Below are positions 46,391-55,803 of a stretch of DNA of 64,000 nucleotides, one piece after another. The notes beneath the pieces were generated by a model. It made no database searches and was not told the DNA's origin. It saw only the letters and a list, made by a program, of their open reading frames with translations. The position numbers and the translations under genes are program-made. Each line of letters starts with the position of its first letter. The stretch's first letter is position 1. Source of the DNA: Stratiformator vulcanicus (lineage in GTDB: Bacteria; Planctomycetota; Planctomycetia; Planctomycetales; Planctomycetaceae); contig NZ_CP036268.1 in assembly GCF_007744515.1 (NCBI RefSeq), forward strand, positions 1,188,529 through 1,252,528. Direction: 5' to 3'.

Positions 46391-48544
46391 TTACTCAATG
46401 GTCAGCCCATTAAGATACTCGTTCAACTTCCGCTGCGCGGCGTTTTCTTGCTGCTGCAACTCTTCGATCTGGTTCTTAAGCGCATCAACCCGGTCTTCTT
46501 GCTCGCCGAGTTTCGTAATATAGCGAGTGTAAAGCTCGGTGTTGCGGTCGATCGCCTGCATATTTCGGCGAATACGTTCCTGTTCTTTCGAAATCGCGTT
46601 CAACTCCGCCACGGCTTGCTGGCGCTGCTTCGTAAATTCCGCGATCTTCGTTTTCTGCCGCACGACCTCCTCCAGCGCGGCTTTCACTTCGTCGCTGATG
46701 ACGTCCGACTTCATATAGGCAATCAGGGTGCGGTCGTTCGCTGATTTGTTACCCAGTGCCACCGTCGTGAGATTATTTTTGGAAAACCTCAATAGCAGCT
46801 CCTTCGTCTCGCGAGCGGGAACCTCGACGGCAAAGCGATAACGATCGCGGGTTTTCGCGGCGGGCTCTTCCGGTTCGACCAGTTTCCAGTCACCGTTCAG
46901 AGGGTACTCAATCAGTAAACTTTCCGCCTCGTCCCCGGAGTTTTTAATGGTGTATGTCCGCGTCAGTTCCTGTGACGAACGGGTATAGACGACGCCGCGT
47001 TTAATTGCGATGGAAACCATCCGCGTCGGTGACGACTTCGATTGCGCGGAGACCTCCGTGTTCAAGTCGACGGCATAGCTCAGCAGGCGATCGTTACCCG
47101 GCGAAATGTCGTCGAATTGCGAGTCTCCCGCATAGCCGCCGTCATCATAAATCGTCACCGGCCCTTGCATCAGGTGTAGATCGGTGTTGTTGATGAGCCG
47201 AATCGACCGCATCGGATGCTTGGCGAGTACGTTCTCGTTGTAAACCGAAACGCGCTCGGCTTCAACATCCTCACTAATGATCGGCAGCATCGCGGACTTC
47301 TGTCGTCCGAGCGTGACGGGCGCGGCAATTTGATATTGAAACAGCTCGCCCAACTCCTCCGCTTCCGCCATCGACCGACTTTGCGGTACGAAGAAATCGA
47401 CATTCCCGAAGTCTTGATTTGCATCGCGATCTTCATTGTCTTGAGGAGCGCCGCTTACGATTGCAGGGCTACCATAAGGCAGATGCGGTGGACCCTTCAG
47501 GCCCATCGGGCGTCCAGTCCCGGGCATTCCCCAAGGAACAGAGCCTCCACCGCCTCCAGCACCGAATGAAGGGGTGCCGCTCAACCGACTCTTCGACCGT
47601 TTGATTTCTTCTGGGTCAGATAAATGCGATTTACGTTCACTCATATTCTGATCATGCTTTGGCGGCACCAATGACGCATACAACTCAGGCACCACGAGGG
47701 GTCGCTGCACATAGAGCGGTTGATAAAGGTCCATGCGAAAGGAGACCGGCCGACCGGAGACGAGCGAGAGGTCGATCGCGTCCCAATCCGATTCGGTCGT
47801 GTTCTCGACGATCGCCCAACCTTGGAGATACGCTTTGTCCTCTTCATCCATCACGAGCCGGTAGCTCGTCTTCCAAATCGGCATCTCGCGAACGTACCCG
47901 AGGCCGACGTCGCGTTTGCCTTCACCTCGAAATTCAATCGAGACCGACTTCTTCTCATTGCCGCGGGCCGTGGCGAGCACGGCGAGGGCCTTGCTAAGTT
48001 CGCGATTTAGTGCCTTGTCGAGCAATTTAATTCGACCGACCTGATCAAGGCTCACACTGCGGAGGCCGTCGTCCGTGACCAAGGTGACGTATTTTATGTC
48101 GATCTTCGTTTCCCCATCGATCTTTGCTCGCGATTCAATGCTCAGAATCGTGCCAGTGATCGTTTCGCCGAGCGATTGAACTTCGATCTTCTCCCCGCGC
48201 ACCTGAGAGAGAAGATCGGACAGCGACGGCGCCTGTGTCAGGTCGATCGAAAACGTCTTGAGCGTCCGCGTAATAGGATCGCGGGAGCCGTAACTGACGA
48301 TCCCCGCGGAGCCGCCGCGATCGGAGACGACGAGGCTCTTGAGCAAATCGTTAATCTGCTCCGCACCGAATTCCAATTCGATATTCTCTGTCCCCTCAAC
48401 GGTCCCGGCGTGCTCAAAGAACCCCACACCGGAGGAAAACATCACGAGCCGCTTCAGCGGCACCGCTTCGTTTTCATCGGCAACGGCGATGCTGCACAGG
48501 CAAACACAAAGCGAAACGACGCAAGTAAACCGAAACCCGAGCAT
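46391..48544 (-). CDS. DUF4139 domain protein with C-terminal coiled coil
   Basis: A 717-residue exported protein with a signal peptide (RFTCVVSLCVCLCSIAVA). Its N-terminal beta region (LKRLVMFSSGVGFFEHAG, LLKSLVVSDRGGSAGIVS) and central region (YVREMPIWKTSYRLVMDEED, AIVENTTESDWDAIDLSLVS, GRPVSFRMDLYQPLY) are the DUF4139/mucoidy-inhibitor-like fold. A Gly/Pro-rich loop (FGAGGGGGSVPWGMPGTGRP) interrupts it. The last ~100 residues are a coiled coil (EFTKQRQQAVAELNAISKEQ through NQIEELQQQENAAQRKLNEY). Function of the family is not established; probably periplasmic or outer-surface. Confidence 0.85.
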   Translation of the reverse strand: MLGFRFTCVVSLCVCLCSIAVADENEAVPLKRLVMFSSGVGFFEHAGTVEGTENIELEFGAEQINDLLKSLVVSDRGGSAGIVSYGSRDPITRTLKTFSIDLTQAPSLSDLLSQVRGEKIEVQSLGETITGTILSIESRAKIDGETKIDIKYVTLVTDDGLRSVSLDQVGRIKLLDKALNRELSKALAVLATARGNEKKSVSIEFRGEGKRDVGLGYVREMPIWKTSYRLVMDEEDKAYLQGWAIVENTTESDWDAIDLSLVSGRPVSFRMDLYQPLYVQRPLVVPELYASLVPPKHDQNMSERKSHLSDPEEIKRSKSRLSGTPSFGAGGGGGSVPWGMPGTGRPMGLKGPPHLPYGSPAIVSGAPQDNEDRDANQDFGNVDFFVPQSRSMAEAEELGELFQYQIAAPVTLGRQKSAMLPIISEDVEAERVSVYNENVLAKHPMRSIRLINNTDLHLMQGPVTIYDDGGYAGDSQFDDISPGNDRLLSYAVDLNTEVSAQSKSSPTRMVSIAIKRGVVYTRSSQELTRTYTIKNSGDEAESLLIEYPLNGDWKLVEPEEPAAKTRDRYRFAVEVPARETKELLLRFSKNNLTTVALGNKSANDRTLIAYMKSDVISDEVKAALEEVVRQKTKIAEFTKQRQQAVAELNAISKEQERIRRNMQAIDRNTELYTRYITKLGEQEDRVDALKNQIEELQQQENAAQRKLNEYLNGLTIE

Positions 48545-48758
48545 TTTGCTTCTCCAAAGTTGAGCGCAGCGAACAATTAGGAGATCGGACGAGTTATCCG
48601 GTCGCTAAGTTCCATCAAGTTTGTCACCGAGCACGAAACAATGTGCTTCAACGACAGGATTACCGAAAACCAAACCCAAACTCACGTACTGCCAAACGGT
48701 TCTTGGTCAGTTCGAATCGCGGCTTTAGATTTTCCGGAGATATCAATTATCAGTCGAA

Positions 48759-49136
48759 TTACGCACAGCGCCGCAATGAATTCCAGGATAAAGTAACGGC
48801 TTCGGGGTCAGTCCGGGTCGGTCTCCGAAGCTGCTTCAAGACCGGCTCAAATTCGTCTGTCACAGCCGATAATGCCCAGACGGGCGCACCGCCGATTGAT
48901 TCGATGGCTGAAAAGACCAACGTCAAGGGGTTAGGGCCCTCAGTTCGCAATGCATCGAAGGCATCGTGAGACGGGCGTGATGTCGCAAAGCTCGCCGGAG
49001 CAATAAATGCGACCAGCAGCGAATAGAACCCCAAGGCGATGAGCCAACGCCTCGAAAGGAGACGGAGGCCCAAAAATCCTGTCGCCACCATGGCGGATAG
49101 GATCAGCCAATCAACGGCGGGCCAAATCGCTTCCAT
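48759..49136 (-). CDS. Small putative membrane protein
   Basis: A 125-residue frame with two hydrophobic helices at the N terminus (WLILSAMVATGFLGLRLLS and WLIALGFYSLLVAFIAPASF) and a soluble C-terminal part (PNPLTLVFSAIESIGGAPVW). It lies between the DUF1080 and DUF4139 genes on the same strand, 22 bases after the DUF1080-side boundary. The opposite strand is also open, but reads as low-complexity and without features. No family recognised; probably real because of its membrane-protein character. Confidence 0.5.
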   Translation of the reverse strand: MEAIWPAVDWLILSAMVATGFLGLRLLSRRWLIALGFYSLLVAFIAPASFATSRPSHDAFDALRTEGPNPLTLVFSAIESIGGAPVWALSAVTDEFEPVLKQLRRPTRTDPEAVTLSWNSLRRCA

Positions 49137-49158
49137 ACCCTCGGCTCACTAATGAAGA

Positions 49159-49782
49159 CTAATCCAACCGCTTCACCTCGATATCCTTAAAATAAGCCAC
49201 GCTCTTCGGGTCGTGGGCTTGAAAGGCGAAGGTGCCTTCGCTGAGGGCGCGCTCGAAGCGTTTGCCCGGCTTCGTCCCTTCCGGCTCGGTGTATTCGGTC
49301 ACCGCTTCGCCGTTGATGCTGATCGTAATGTCTCGGCCGTCGACCTTAATGTGATAGTCGAACCACTCATTGTCGTTCGCGGGAGCTTCCATGACGTTCT
49401 GGACGGCGTAGAGGCTGCCAGTTTTCTTGGGGTCGCTGCCGGTATTGTTGACCTGGGCCTCAAAGCCGCCCTTCGGCCAACCCGACTCCTGATAGTCGGT
49501 GTGGAAGTAGATGCCGGAGTTGCTGCCCTTGGTGGTTTTTGCCTTGCAGCGAAACTCGAAGTCATCCCACGGCTTCTCATCGCCCACATAAAACAGGTGG
49601 CTCCGCGGGCCGGAGCATTTGAAGGCCCCATCCTCGATCGTCCAGCTATCGGAATTCTCGCTGGCCTTCCAGCCGTCGAACGATTTACCGTCAAACAGCG
49701 AGGTCCACTCGCCCGCTGCCGCGAACGAACCGAATGACACAAGCGCGAGCAGAGTTGCCGCAATGGTGGAAATAGAGCGCAT
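49159..49782 (-). CDS. DUF1080 (3-keto-disaccharide hydrolase-like) secreted protein
   Basis: The ATG at 49782 begins a signal peptide (SISTIAATLLALVSFGSFAAA), giving 207 residues; the frame is open upstream without features. Family motifs are all present: WTSLFDGKSFDGWKASENSD, WTIEDGAFKCSGP, FEFRCKAKTTKGSNSGIYFH, GFEAQVNNTGSD, LYAVQNVMEAPANDNEWFDY and the end AYFKDIEVKRLD. The fold is a concanavalin-like beta sandwich. Some members hydrolyse 3-keto-glycosides in concert with secreted Gfo/Idh oxidoreductases, such as the ones in this window. Planctomycetes carry many copies, so the substrate is uncertain. Confidence 0.92.
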   Translation of the reverse strand: MRSISTIAATLLALVSFGSFAAAGEWTSLFDGKSFDGWKASENSDSWTIEDGAFKCSGPRSHLFYVGDEKPWDDFEFRCKAKTTKGSNSGIYFHTDYQESGWPKGGFEAQVNNTGSDPKKTGSLYAVQNVMEAPANDNEWFDYHIKVDGRDITISINGEAVTEYTEPEGTKPGKRFERALSEGTFAFQAHDPKSVAYFKDIEVKRLD

Positions 49783-49933
49783 CGATTGAGCCTTCTCAAG
49801 AAAATTCGTATTAGAGGATCGCAAACCCGGCAGATCGGGCCGCGCGATATGGTGCCACGGCCAGGCAGCCGCTGGCAAGTTGCGCCGGAATTCCCGTCGC
49901 AAACCGCTCCGTTTCTTCGTGGCGTAATCGTCT

Positions 49934-50311
49934 TTACTGATCCAACGCCGACGCAACAATCATGAACAGGATGCCCCCGCCATACGCCAAAAGCGAAAAC
50001 CCGCCGAGGACGAGCGCGACGATCGAATGCGTTTTTCCGTGGACCGAAGGGTCCTCCGAAAACTTTCGCAATCCCATCACGCCGAGCACGATCGCGGGGA
50101 TCGACAAAATGATCCCCACGCATGGGATCAGGGCCAGAATTCCGATGTAGTAACCGATCAACGCGGGAATGTTGTTCGACGGAATCATCCGTTCGATGCC
50201 GCCCGACGCGTTCTTTTTCTTACGGCCCGGCCCTCGCGATTGCTGTGGGCGTCGACGTCGCGGCGGTCGGCCGGAAGGTTGATCTTCTTCGACCGGTTCG
50301 AAATCGCTCAT
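49934..50311 (-). CDS. Small membrane protein, DUF4190-like
   Basis: Start ATG at 50311; 125 residues. An N-terminal basic, Pro/Arg/Gly-rich cytoplasmic tail (RPPRRRRPQQSRGPGRKKK) precedes two transmembrane helices separated by GLRKFSEDPSVHGKTHSIVA: IGILALIPCVGIILSIPAIV and LVLGGFSLLAYGGGILFMIV. The G-x-x-G-L-(K/R) loop between the helices is the DUF4190 pattern. Function unknown. The DUF1080 gene follows on the same strand about 150 bases downstream. Confidence 0.78.
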   Translation of the reverse strand: MSDFEPVEEDQPSGRPPRRRRPQQSRGPGRKKKNASGGIERMIPSNNIPALIGYYIGILALIPCVGIILSIPAIVLGVMGLRKFSEDPSVHGKTHSIVALVLGGFSLLAYGGGILFMIVASALDQ

Positions 50312-50510
50312 TGCCGATCCTTGATGCTGAAATACTGCTGCTGAAATACCGCTGTCACGCCAACGCTCGCCCCTGTCTCGCACACCAGCGCACAAGTGTC
50401 AAATCAGTGTGATCCCGAGATCGGTCGCCGATGCACGATTTACGGTCGCGATCTGCGACCTTGTCACCCCATAATCGTGCGATAACGGTTCCTACGGATG
50501 AGGCACGACG

Positions 50511-51371
50511 ATGCGTTGGCGAGGCAGAAGAGGCAGCAAGAATATCGAAGACCGGCGCGGTCGACGCGCTCCGATGGCAACCGCCGGGTTGGGCGGCGGG
50601 GGCTTGCTGATCATCGTGATCATCCTCTTCTTACTCGGAGTCGATCCCGGGCAGATCCTGCGGGTGGTGGCTAACAACGCCGGGCCACGGCCGCAGGTCA
50701 ACCAACCCGTCGGGAACGATAAAGTCAATGAGGAACGTGCCAAGTTCGTCTCCGTGGTTCTGGCCGATACCGAAGAAGTTTGGGCGGAGCAGTTCCAGCA
50801 GCTCGGTCGAAAGTATTCCGAGCCGGAACTCGTGCTCTTTAATGGCGCCGTGAAATCGGCCTGCGGATTAAATAGTTCAGCCGTCGGTCCCTTCTATTGT
50901 CCGGCCGATCATCACGTTTATATTGATCTGTCGTTCTACGATGACCTGAGCAAGAAGTTAGGCGCCCCCGGCGATTTCGCGCAGGCCTATGTCGTGGCTC
51001 ATGAGGTCGGCCACCATGTGCAGAATCTGTTGGGGCTTTCGGACCGCCTGAATCGCGCCCGCGGCCGTGTCTCTGAAGAAGAATTAAATGAACTGACCGT
51101 TCGTATGGAGCTTCAGGCCGACTTTCTTGCCGGCGTGTGGGCTCATCACGCCCAAAAGAACTGGGATATTTTAGAACCAGGCGATGTTCAGGAGGCCCTC
51201 AGGGCGGCCGCCGCAATTGGCGATGATCGTCTGCAAATGAAGTCACAAGGATACGTCGTGCCGGAGTCCTTCACGCATGGGACTTCGGAGCAACGCGTTC
51301 GCTGGTTCCGTCGCGGCTTTGAAACCGGCGACATCACACAAGGCGATACGTTTAATACCAACGACTTGTGA
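50511..51371 (+). CDS. Neutral zinc metallopeptidase, YpfJ family
   Basis: A 286-residue membrane-anchored protein. A basic N terminus (MRWRGRRGSKNIEDRRGRR) is followed by one transmembrane helix (GGGGLLIIVIILFLLGVDP), then the peptidase domain with YCPADHHVYIDLSFYDDL and the zinc-binding VVAHEVGHHVQNLLG, where HExxH supplies two ligands and the catalytic Glu. LQADFLAGVWAHHAQK later contributes a further acidic ligand. The C-terminal GTSEQRVRWFRRGFETGD is characteristic of PF04228. Proteolytic activity of the family is presumed. Single plus-strand gene, convergent with the sulfatase gene. Confidence 0.92.
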   Translation: MRWRGRRGSKNIEDRRGRRAPMATAGLGGGGLLIIVIILFLLGVDPGQILRVVANNAGPRPQVNQPVGNDKVNEERAKFVSVVLADTEEVWAEQFQQLGRKYSEPELVLFNGAVKSACGLNSSAVGPFYCPADHHVYIDLSFYDDLSKKLGAPGDFAQAYVVAHEVGHHVQNLLGLSDRLNRARGRVSEEELNELTVRMELQADFLAGVWAHHAQKNWDILEPGDVQEALRAAAAIGDDRLQMKSQGYVVPESFTHGTSEQRVRWFRRGFETGDITQGDTFNTNDL

Positions 51372-51386
51372 CCCGACAAATCAGGA

Positions 51387-52970
51387 TTATTTGACGGACC
51401 GTTCTTCGAGGTACCACCTCGGCATTTCCCGCGTTTCGGCAAACGCCTTGGCCGGATCGTAGTGCGGGTTTTGGACAGGAATCGGTGCGTCGATCTTATT
51501 CAACCATTCGGCGAGCGTCGCCTTTAATTTCTCGCCGGTTTCCGGCTCGGTCGCCATGAGGTTTTGCTGCTCGCCCGGATCGGTCACCAGGTGATAAAGT
51601 TCGTCGTGTTGGCCGATCCGGTAGCGGAGATCTGCGTCGAAACGATCGCCGAAGAAGTGGATCAGCTTATACGGCCCCTGCCGGACCACTGCGCATGGCG
51701 TCAATCCCCAACGGGCATCGTACAGCGGCAGGTGCCAGAACAGCGGGCGGTCAGAATTAAAGGAGCCCTCCCCTGTAATCAGCGGGAGCAGACTGTCGCC
51801 ATCAACGACATGACTGGCCGGCGTATCGGCACCGGCGGCCTCGAACAGCGTCGGCACAATGTCGACGACATGCACCGGGGTTTTGACGACCTCGCCGCTT
51901 AATCCGTAGTCCTGCCAATGGACGATCATCGGCACACGAATCCCGCCTTCGTACATCGAGCCCTTTCCCATACGAAGCGGCGCATTGTCGAATTCAGTTA
52001 GATTGAGTTCCAGTCGAGCAGGATTTTGCTCGTCCCCCGGCACTCCGACGACGTGAAACCGTTCATCAACGCCGCCGTTGTCGGAGAGAAAGATGATTAA
52101 GGTATTCTCGTCCTCTCCGAGTTCTCTTAATGCAGAGCGGATTCGACCGACAGACTGATCGATCGTTTCCAACCCGGCGAGATAGGTCGCGTTAAACATC
52201 CCTTCGGCGGGATATCCGCGATCAAGATATTTCTGAGTTAGGCGATTCGGCGCAACGACTTTCCCGTGGATCATGTGGTGCGAAAGATAGACGAACCATG
52301 GCTCGTCACGCTGGTCACCGATGAATTTGATTGCTTCATCCGTCAGCCACTCAACGCCGCGATCCCCACCGTCATTCCACACCCTCTGGGGCAACTTCTT
52401 GTTGACGTAATCGAATCCGAAGTGCTTCGCCGCATTCGGGTTCAACCTCTTATAATTTCCGTCGTCATTTGAATTCAGATGCCATTTCCCCAGGCACGCC
52501 GTGCGATAGCCGGCGGCCTTCAGTCCTTTCGCTAACGTCCAACTGTCACGAGGCAGGTCTTCGACGAACATCGGCTCGGTCATCCGTGCGTGAGGATACC
52601 CGTACCACGTCAAGACGTGCCACATGCCGTTCCGAGCGCTGTGCTGACCGGTGAGCAGGCTGGCGCGGGACGGAGTGCACTGAGGTTGCACGTACGCGTC
52701 CGTAAATTGAATCCCTTCGGCCGCGAGGCGGTCGAGGTGCGGGGTTGGCACATGCTCGTTCCCATAAGAACCGAGCGTCGGCCAACCTTGGTCATCCGTA
52801 AAGATCAATAAGATGTTCGGTCGCTCCGACCCCGTTGCTCGTCCGGTAATCGTCAAGCTAATTAAGACGGCCATCAATACGCACGGCAGTGCCGTTAATG
52901 TCGTTGACGCCGCACTGGAACAATGACCGAAGCAGCTGATGCCCCGACGGCTCGTCGTGCGGGCTTGCAT
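51387..52970 (-). CDS. Sulfatase (type I, formylglycine-dependent)
   Basis: An exported arylsulfatase-family enzyme of about 527 residues. The frame is open to an ATG at 53009, but the ATG at 52970 has GAGG upstream and still includes the hydrophobic signal region. Motifs: RPNILLIFTDDQGWPTLGSY with the metal-binding Asp pair, the formylglycine signature QCTPSRASLLTGQ (Cys to be oxidised), GKWHLNSND, SHHMIHGKV, and FLSDNGGV with further metal ligands. The C-terminal subdomain closes with HLVTDPGEQQNL. It would cleave sulfate esters from polysaccharides or glycans outside the cytoplasm and needs a formylglycine-generating enzyme encoded elsewhere. Confidence 0.93.
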   Translation of the reverse strand: MQARTTSRRGISCFGHCSSAASTTLTALPCVLMAVLISLTITGRATGSERPNILLIFTDDQGWPTLGSYGNEHVPTPHLDRLAAEGIQFTDAYVQPQCTPSRASLLTGQHSARNGMWHVLTWYGYPHARMTEPMFVEDLPRDSWTLAKGLKAAGYRTACLGKWHLNSNDDGNYKRLNPNAAKHFGFDYVNKKLPQRVWNDGGDRGVEWLTDEAIKFIGDQRDEPWFVYLSHHMIHGKVVAPNRLTQKYLDRGYPAEGMFNATYLAGLETIDQSVGRIRSALRELGEDENTLIIFLSDNGGVDERFHVVGVPGDEQNPARLELNLTEFDNAPLRMGKGSMYEGGIRVPMIVHWQDYGLSGEVVKTPVHVVDIVPTLFEAAGADTPASHVVDGDSLLPLITGEGSFNSDRPLFWHLPLYDARWGLTPCAVVRQGPYKLIHFFGDRFDADLRYRIGQHDELYHLVTDPGEQQNLMATEPETGEKLKATLAEWLNKIDAPIPVQNPHYDPAKAFAETREMPRWYLEERSVK

Positions 52971-53018
52971 CGCCGATACCTCAAGAAAACTACTGGAAAT
53001 CGAAGGCATTGAGAAAAC

Positions 53019-53933
53019 TCACATGGTGCTTAACGCGAGTGCCAGTGATCGCAGCCGCGTTTGGATTGAATCGGCCCGCGACATGAAGACCACCGGGGCA
53101 GCGGTGCCGCAAAGTACGCCGCCGAAGCGGCAATCGGCCGTGTACATGATCCCCTTGACCGTCAGGTTTGCGCTCGTCAAATCTGGAAAAACCATTGCAT
53201 CGGCACTGCCAGCCACGCGGCTTGTCAGGCGCTTTTTCGTTGCCGCACCGGCCGCGTAAGCCAAGTCAAAAGAGAGCGGACCTTCGACAATGGCCGGTTG
53301 CCACGATTGACTCGCCAGCTTTGCGGCATCGAGCGAATCGGGCAATGCTTCGGTTGCCTTCTCGGTCGCGGCCATGAGGGCGATCTTGGGCTCGCTGGCG
53401 CCCAACGCGGCCGCAGTCTCAATGGCGTGACCGATTAATTCCCCGCGCTGATCAGAAGTCGGTTCGGGTGTAATTCCGGTATCGGTCAGGAGAAAGACGC
53501 GATCATCGCGAACGATCTCCATCAGCACCATTTGGGCGACCACCCGACCTGTGCGCAGGCCGGCCTCTCGCGAGAAGACCGCCTTCATTAAATCGGGCGT
53601 GGCGACCTGGCCCTTCATTAATATTTGAGCCCGTCCTTCGCGGACTTCCGAGACCGCGGTAACAGCAGGATCATCGGTATCGAGAACTCTAAATCCGGCC
53701 AGGTCGATGCCGCAGCTCTCGGCGACGTCTTCAATCTGGCCTTTACCACCGGCGACGATTGGTCGAATCCATCCGCGAGTGCGAGCTTCCGCAAGCGCTT
53801 TAATCACCGTCTCATCCGCTCCGCCGACGGCGACAGCTGAGACCGGCTCCCTTAGCGCATCGGCCCGCCGGAATAATTCGTCGAACCCCGGAAGACCGGA
53901 CCCGGTTTCGCTCTCGTTCACGTTCCGGTCCAC
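53019..53933 (-). CDS. Phosphate acetyl/butyryltransferase family protein
   Basis: A 304-residue protein of the PTA_PTB fold. [20 protein letters not shown] starts the domain, followed by [60 protein letters not shown] and [19 protein letters not shown]. The form without an attached N-terminal domain and with MKG/DTGITP wording is closer to phosphotransbutyrylase than to Pta. It exchanges acyl-CoA and phosphate to give acyl phosphate. Its start overlaps the enoyl-CoA hydratase stop by 16 bases, so the two are coupled. In some bacteria the two activities are fused; here they are separate. No acyl kinase gene is adjacent. Confidence 0.88.
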   Translation of the reverse strand: MDRNVNESETGSGLPGFDELFRRADALREPVSAVAVGGADETVIKALAEARTRGWIRPIVAGGKGQIEDVAESCGIDLAGFRVLDTDDPAVTAVSEVREGRAQILMKGQVATPDLMKAVFSREAGLRTGRVVAQMVLMEIVRDDRVFLLTDTGITPEPTSDQRGELIGHAIETAAALGASEPKIALMAATEKATEALPDSLDAAKLASQSWQPAIVEGPLSFDLAYAAGAATKKRLTSRVAGSADAMVFPDLTSANLTVKGIMYTADCRFGGVLCGTAAPVVFMSRADSIQTRLRSLALALSTM

Positions 53934-54691
53934 TCCGGCTTACGTTTTTCCAGAAACGCCGTCATGCCTTCCTGTGCATCATCCTTAAGCGCATTTTGAA
54001 CCATAATGTCGGTCGCATCGCCGTAGGCTTCCGATTCGCTTAAGCAAAGCTGCTCATAAAACGCCTGCTTGCCGATGGCGAGCGTGAGGGGACTACTGGC
54101 GAGAATCGCCGTACAATACTCCGCGATGATGGCGTCCAGTTCCTCTGTGGGCGCGACGCGATTGACCAACCCGACTTCATAGGCCCGCCGCGCGGAGATC
54201 GGCACTCCGGTCAGCAGCATCTCCATGGCGACTTTCGGTCCGACGCTGCGAACCAACGGAACCATCGGCGTGGAGCAGAATAGCCCGATTTTGACTCCGG
54301 GAGTGGCGAACCAGGCTTCGTCGGCTGCGATGACCAAGTCACACGCCGCGGCCAATTGGCAACCGGCCGCCGTGGCCAGGGCATGAACCCGGCCGATCAC
54401 TGGCTGCGGCAGGGACCTTAATTTCTGCATCACCCGCGAGCAGGTGGAAAAGAGTTCGCGGTATTCTTCTTCGGGCCGACCGGTCATCTCTTTTAAATCG
54501 TGCCCGGCGCAGAACGCGGGGCCGTTCGCTGCCAGAACGACGACCCGCGATTCCTCGTCGCTCGCAATCCTGTCAAGCGCCTCATCGATCTCGACGAGAA
54601 GTGAATGCGATAACGCATTTCGCTTTTCAGGGCGATTGAGCGTCAACGTTGTGACGCCATGCTGCGAAGATACTAATAATTCATCCATCAA
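53918..54691 (-). CDS. Enoyl-CoA hydratase/isomerase family protein
   Basis: A 257-residue crotonase-fold enzyme. It begins with [20 protein letters not shown], has the oxyanion-hole segment [20 protein letters not shown] near residue 55-75, and the second loop [20 protein letters not shown] near 107-126. The first catalytic Glu of crotonase (in the GCELA-type stretch) is replaced by Gln in [10 protein letters not shown], while the later region [13 protein letters not shown] differs from true hydratases. It may therefore be an isomerase or another crotonase-family member rather than a beta-oxidation hydratase. Ends EWTGT, overlapping the phosphotransacylase gene. Confidence 0.88.
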   Translation of the reverse strand: MMDELLVSSQHGVTTLTLNRPEKRNALSHSLLVEIDEALDRIASDEESRVVVLAANGPAFCAGHDLKEMTGRPEEEYRELFSTCSRVMQKLRSLPQPVIGRVHALATAAGCQLAAACDLVIAADEAWFATPGVKIGLFCSTPMVPLVRSVGPKVAMEMLLTGVPISARRAYEVGLVNRVAPTEELDAIIAEYCTAILASSPLTLAIGKQAFYEQLCLSESEAYGDATDIMVQNALKDDAQEGMTAFLEKRKPEWTGT

Positions 54692-54715
54692 TTTATTCTC
54701 ATCTTAAAAGGTGAG

Positions 54716-55621
54716 CTAAACCCGACAGACTTCGACCGCCTCGGCCAGGCTGGTGAGCGGGTCGCGCGTGGGCACAAATTCGTGAGCGAAATAGCCATCG
54801 AACCCCGTATCGGCGACCGCCTTGGCAATCGGCGTGTAATTTAATTCCTGTGAGTCGTCGAGCTCGTTCCGGCCGGGATTGCCGGCGGTGTGATAGTGAC
54901 CGAAATACTCATGATTGGCTCGGATCGTCCGGATCACGTCGCCCTCCATGATCTGCATGTGATAAATGTCATAAAGCAATTTGAAGTTATCGGACCCAAC
55001 TTGCTTGACCAGTTCGACGCCCCATTTCGAATTGTCACACATGTAGTCGGCGTGATCGACTTTGCTATTAAGCAGTTCCATGCAGAGTGTGACGTTCTTC
55101 TCTTCGGCGAGCGGCGTTACTTCTTTCAATGCACGCACGCAGTTCGCCATGCCGGTCTTAGGATCGATGCCGCGGGCATTTCCGGAGAAGCACGCCACAT
55201 TCTTAAACTGCTCCGCGGCGTTGGCTTCGATCGCGGCGGTGATCTTGGTGATGCAATCGTCGTGGAACTTCGGATCACACAATCCGTTGGCCAATCTGTG
55301 CGAGGTCGTCATCGTGCAGACCAAGCCGTGCTTCTTGAGCGTCGGAAAGCTTTCCGGCCCCAATAAATCGATCCCGACGAGGCCGAGACGATTCACCTCT
55401 TTGCAGAATCGGTCGAGCGGAATTCGTCCGAAGCACCAGCGGGATACCGATTGCTTTAATCGTCCCCCGGCAGCCGAAGACTTGGCCGGCGAAGCGTCGT
55501 CTGCCGTCGAAGCAGGCCGACCGGTCGCGAGAAACGCCGCCCCAGCCGCCGCTCCGGCGAGTAGTCTGCGACGCGAGACAGATCCGTCGTCGAATCCGCT
55601 TGCCTGTACGACATGATCCAT
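54716..55621 (-). CDS. Tat-exported TIM-barrel sugar isomerase-like protein (hydroxypyruvate isomerase-like)
   Basis: A 301-residue protein with a twin-arginine leader (SVSRRRLLAGAAAGAAFLAT). The mature part is a xylose-isomerase-like TIM barrel: LKQSVSRWCFGRIPLDRFCK, GLVGIDLLGPESFPTLKKHG, NVTLCMELLNSKVDHADYMC with a metal-binding Glu, KLLYDIYHMQIMEGDVIRTI with Asp and His, GHYHTAGNPGRNELDD, and FDGYFAHEFVPTRDP with the last Glu. These match Hyi/AP-endonuclease-family-2 enzymes. Export suggests it acts on a sugar acid or keto sugar outside the cytoplasm. It lies 24 bases upstream of the enoyl-CoA hydratase gene on the same strand. Confidence 0.88.
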   Translation of the reverse strand: MDHVVQASGFDDGSVSRRRLLAGAAAGAAFLATGRPASTADDASPAKSSAAGGRLKQSVSRWCFGRIPLDRFCKEVNRLGLVGIDLLGPESFPTLKKHGLVCTMTTSHRLANGLCDPKFHDDCITKITAAIEANAAEQFKNVACFSGNARGIDPKTGMANCVRALKEVTPLAEEKNVTLCMELLNSKVDHADYMCDNSKWGVELVKQVGSDNFKLLYDIYHMQIMEGDVIRTIRANHEYFGHYHTAGNPGRNELDDSQELNYTPIAKAVADTGFDGYFAHEFVPTRDPLTSLAEAVEVCRV

Positions 55622-55749
55622 GTTTTGGTCTCGTAAAGTTTTGGCTGGGCGAGAGTGGTCACGGCAGAGCCCCGCGCTGATCCGTTATGCTGACCGGGAA
55701 TGACGCCTGCTGTCCAGCGCACGCGAAGTGCATCCGACCGGGCGCAATG

Positions 55750-55777
55750 AAAAACCGCGGGGATTCCCGCGGTTTCT
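55750..55777 (-). terminator. Hairpin terminator after the small secreted TIGR03067-like gene
   Basis: Perfect 10-bp stem AAACCGCGGG / CCCGCGGTTT with a four-base loop, about 30 bases beyond the gene's stop on the minus strand, followed there by TTTTTCATT. A convincing rho-independent terminator. Confidence 0.85.
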
Positions 55778-55803
55778 CGCATTGAAGGCTGTCAGCTCGT
55801 GAA

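Noticed and set aside
48643-48969. A plus-strand frame opposite the small membrane protein gene
   Set aside because: Low-complexity Ser/Asn/Arg composition; the minus-strand frame has clear transmembrane helices and fits the direction of its neighbours.
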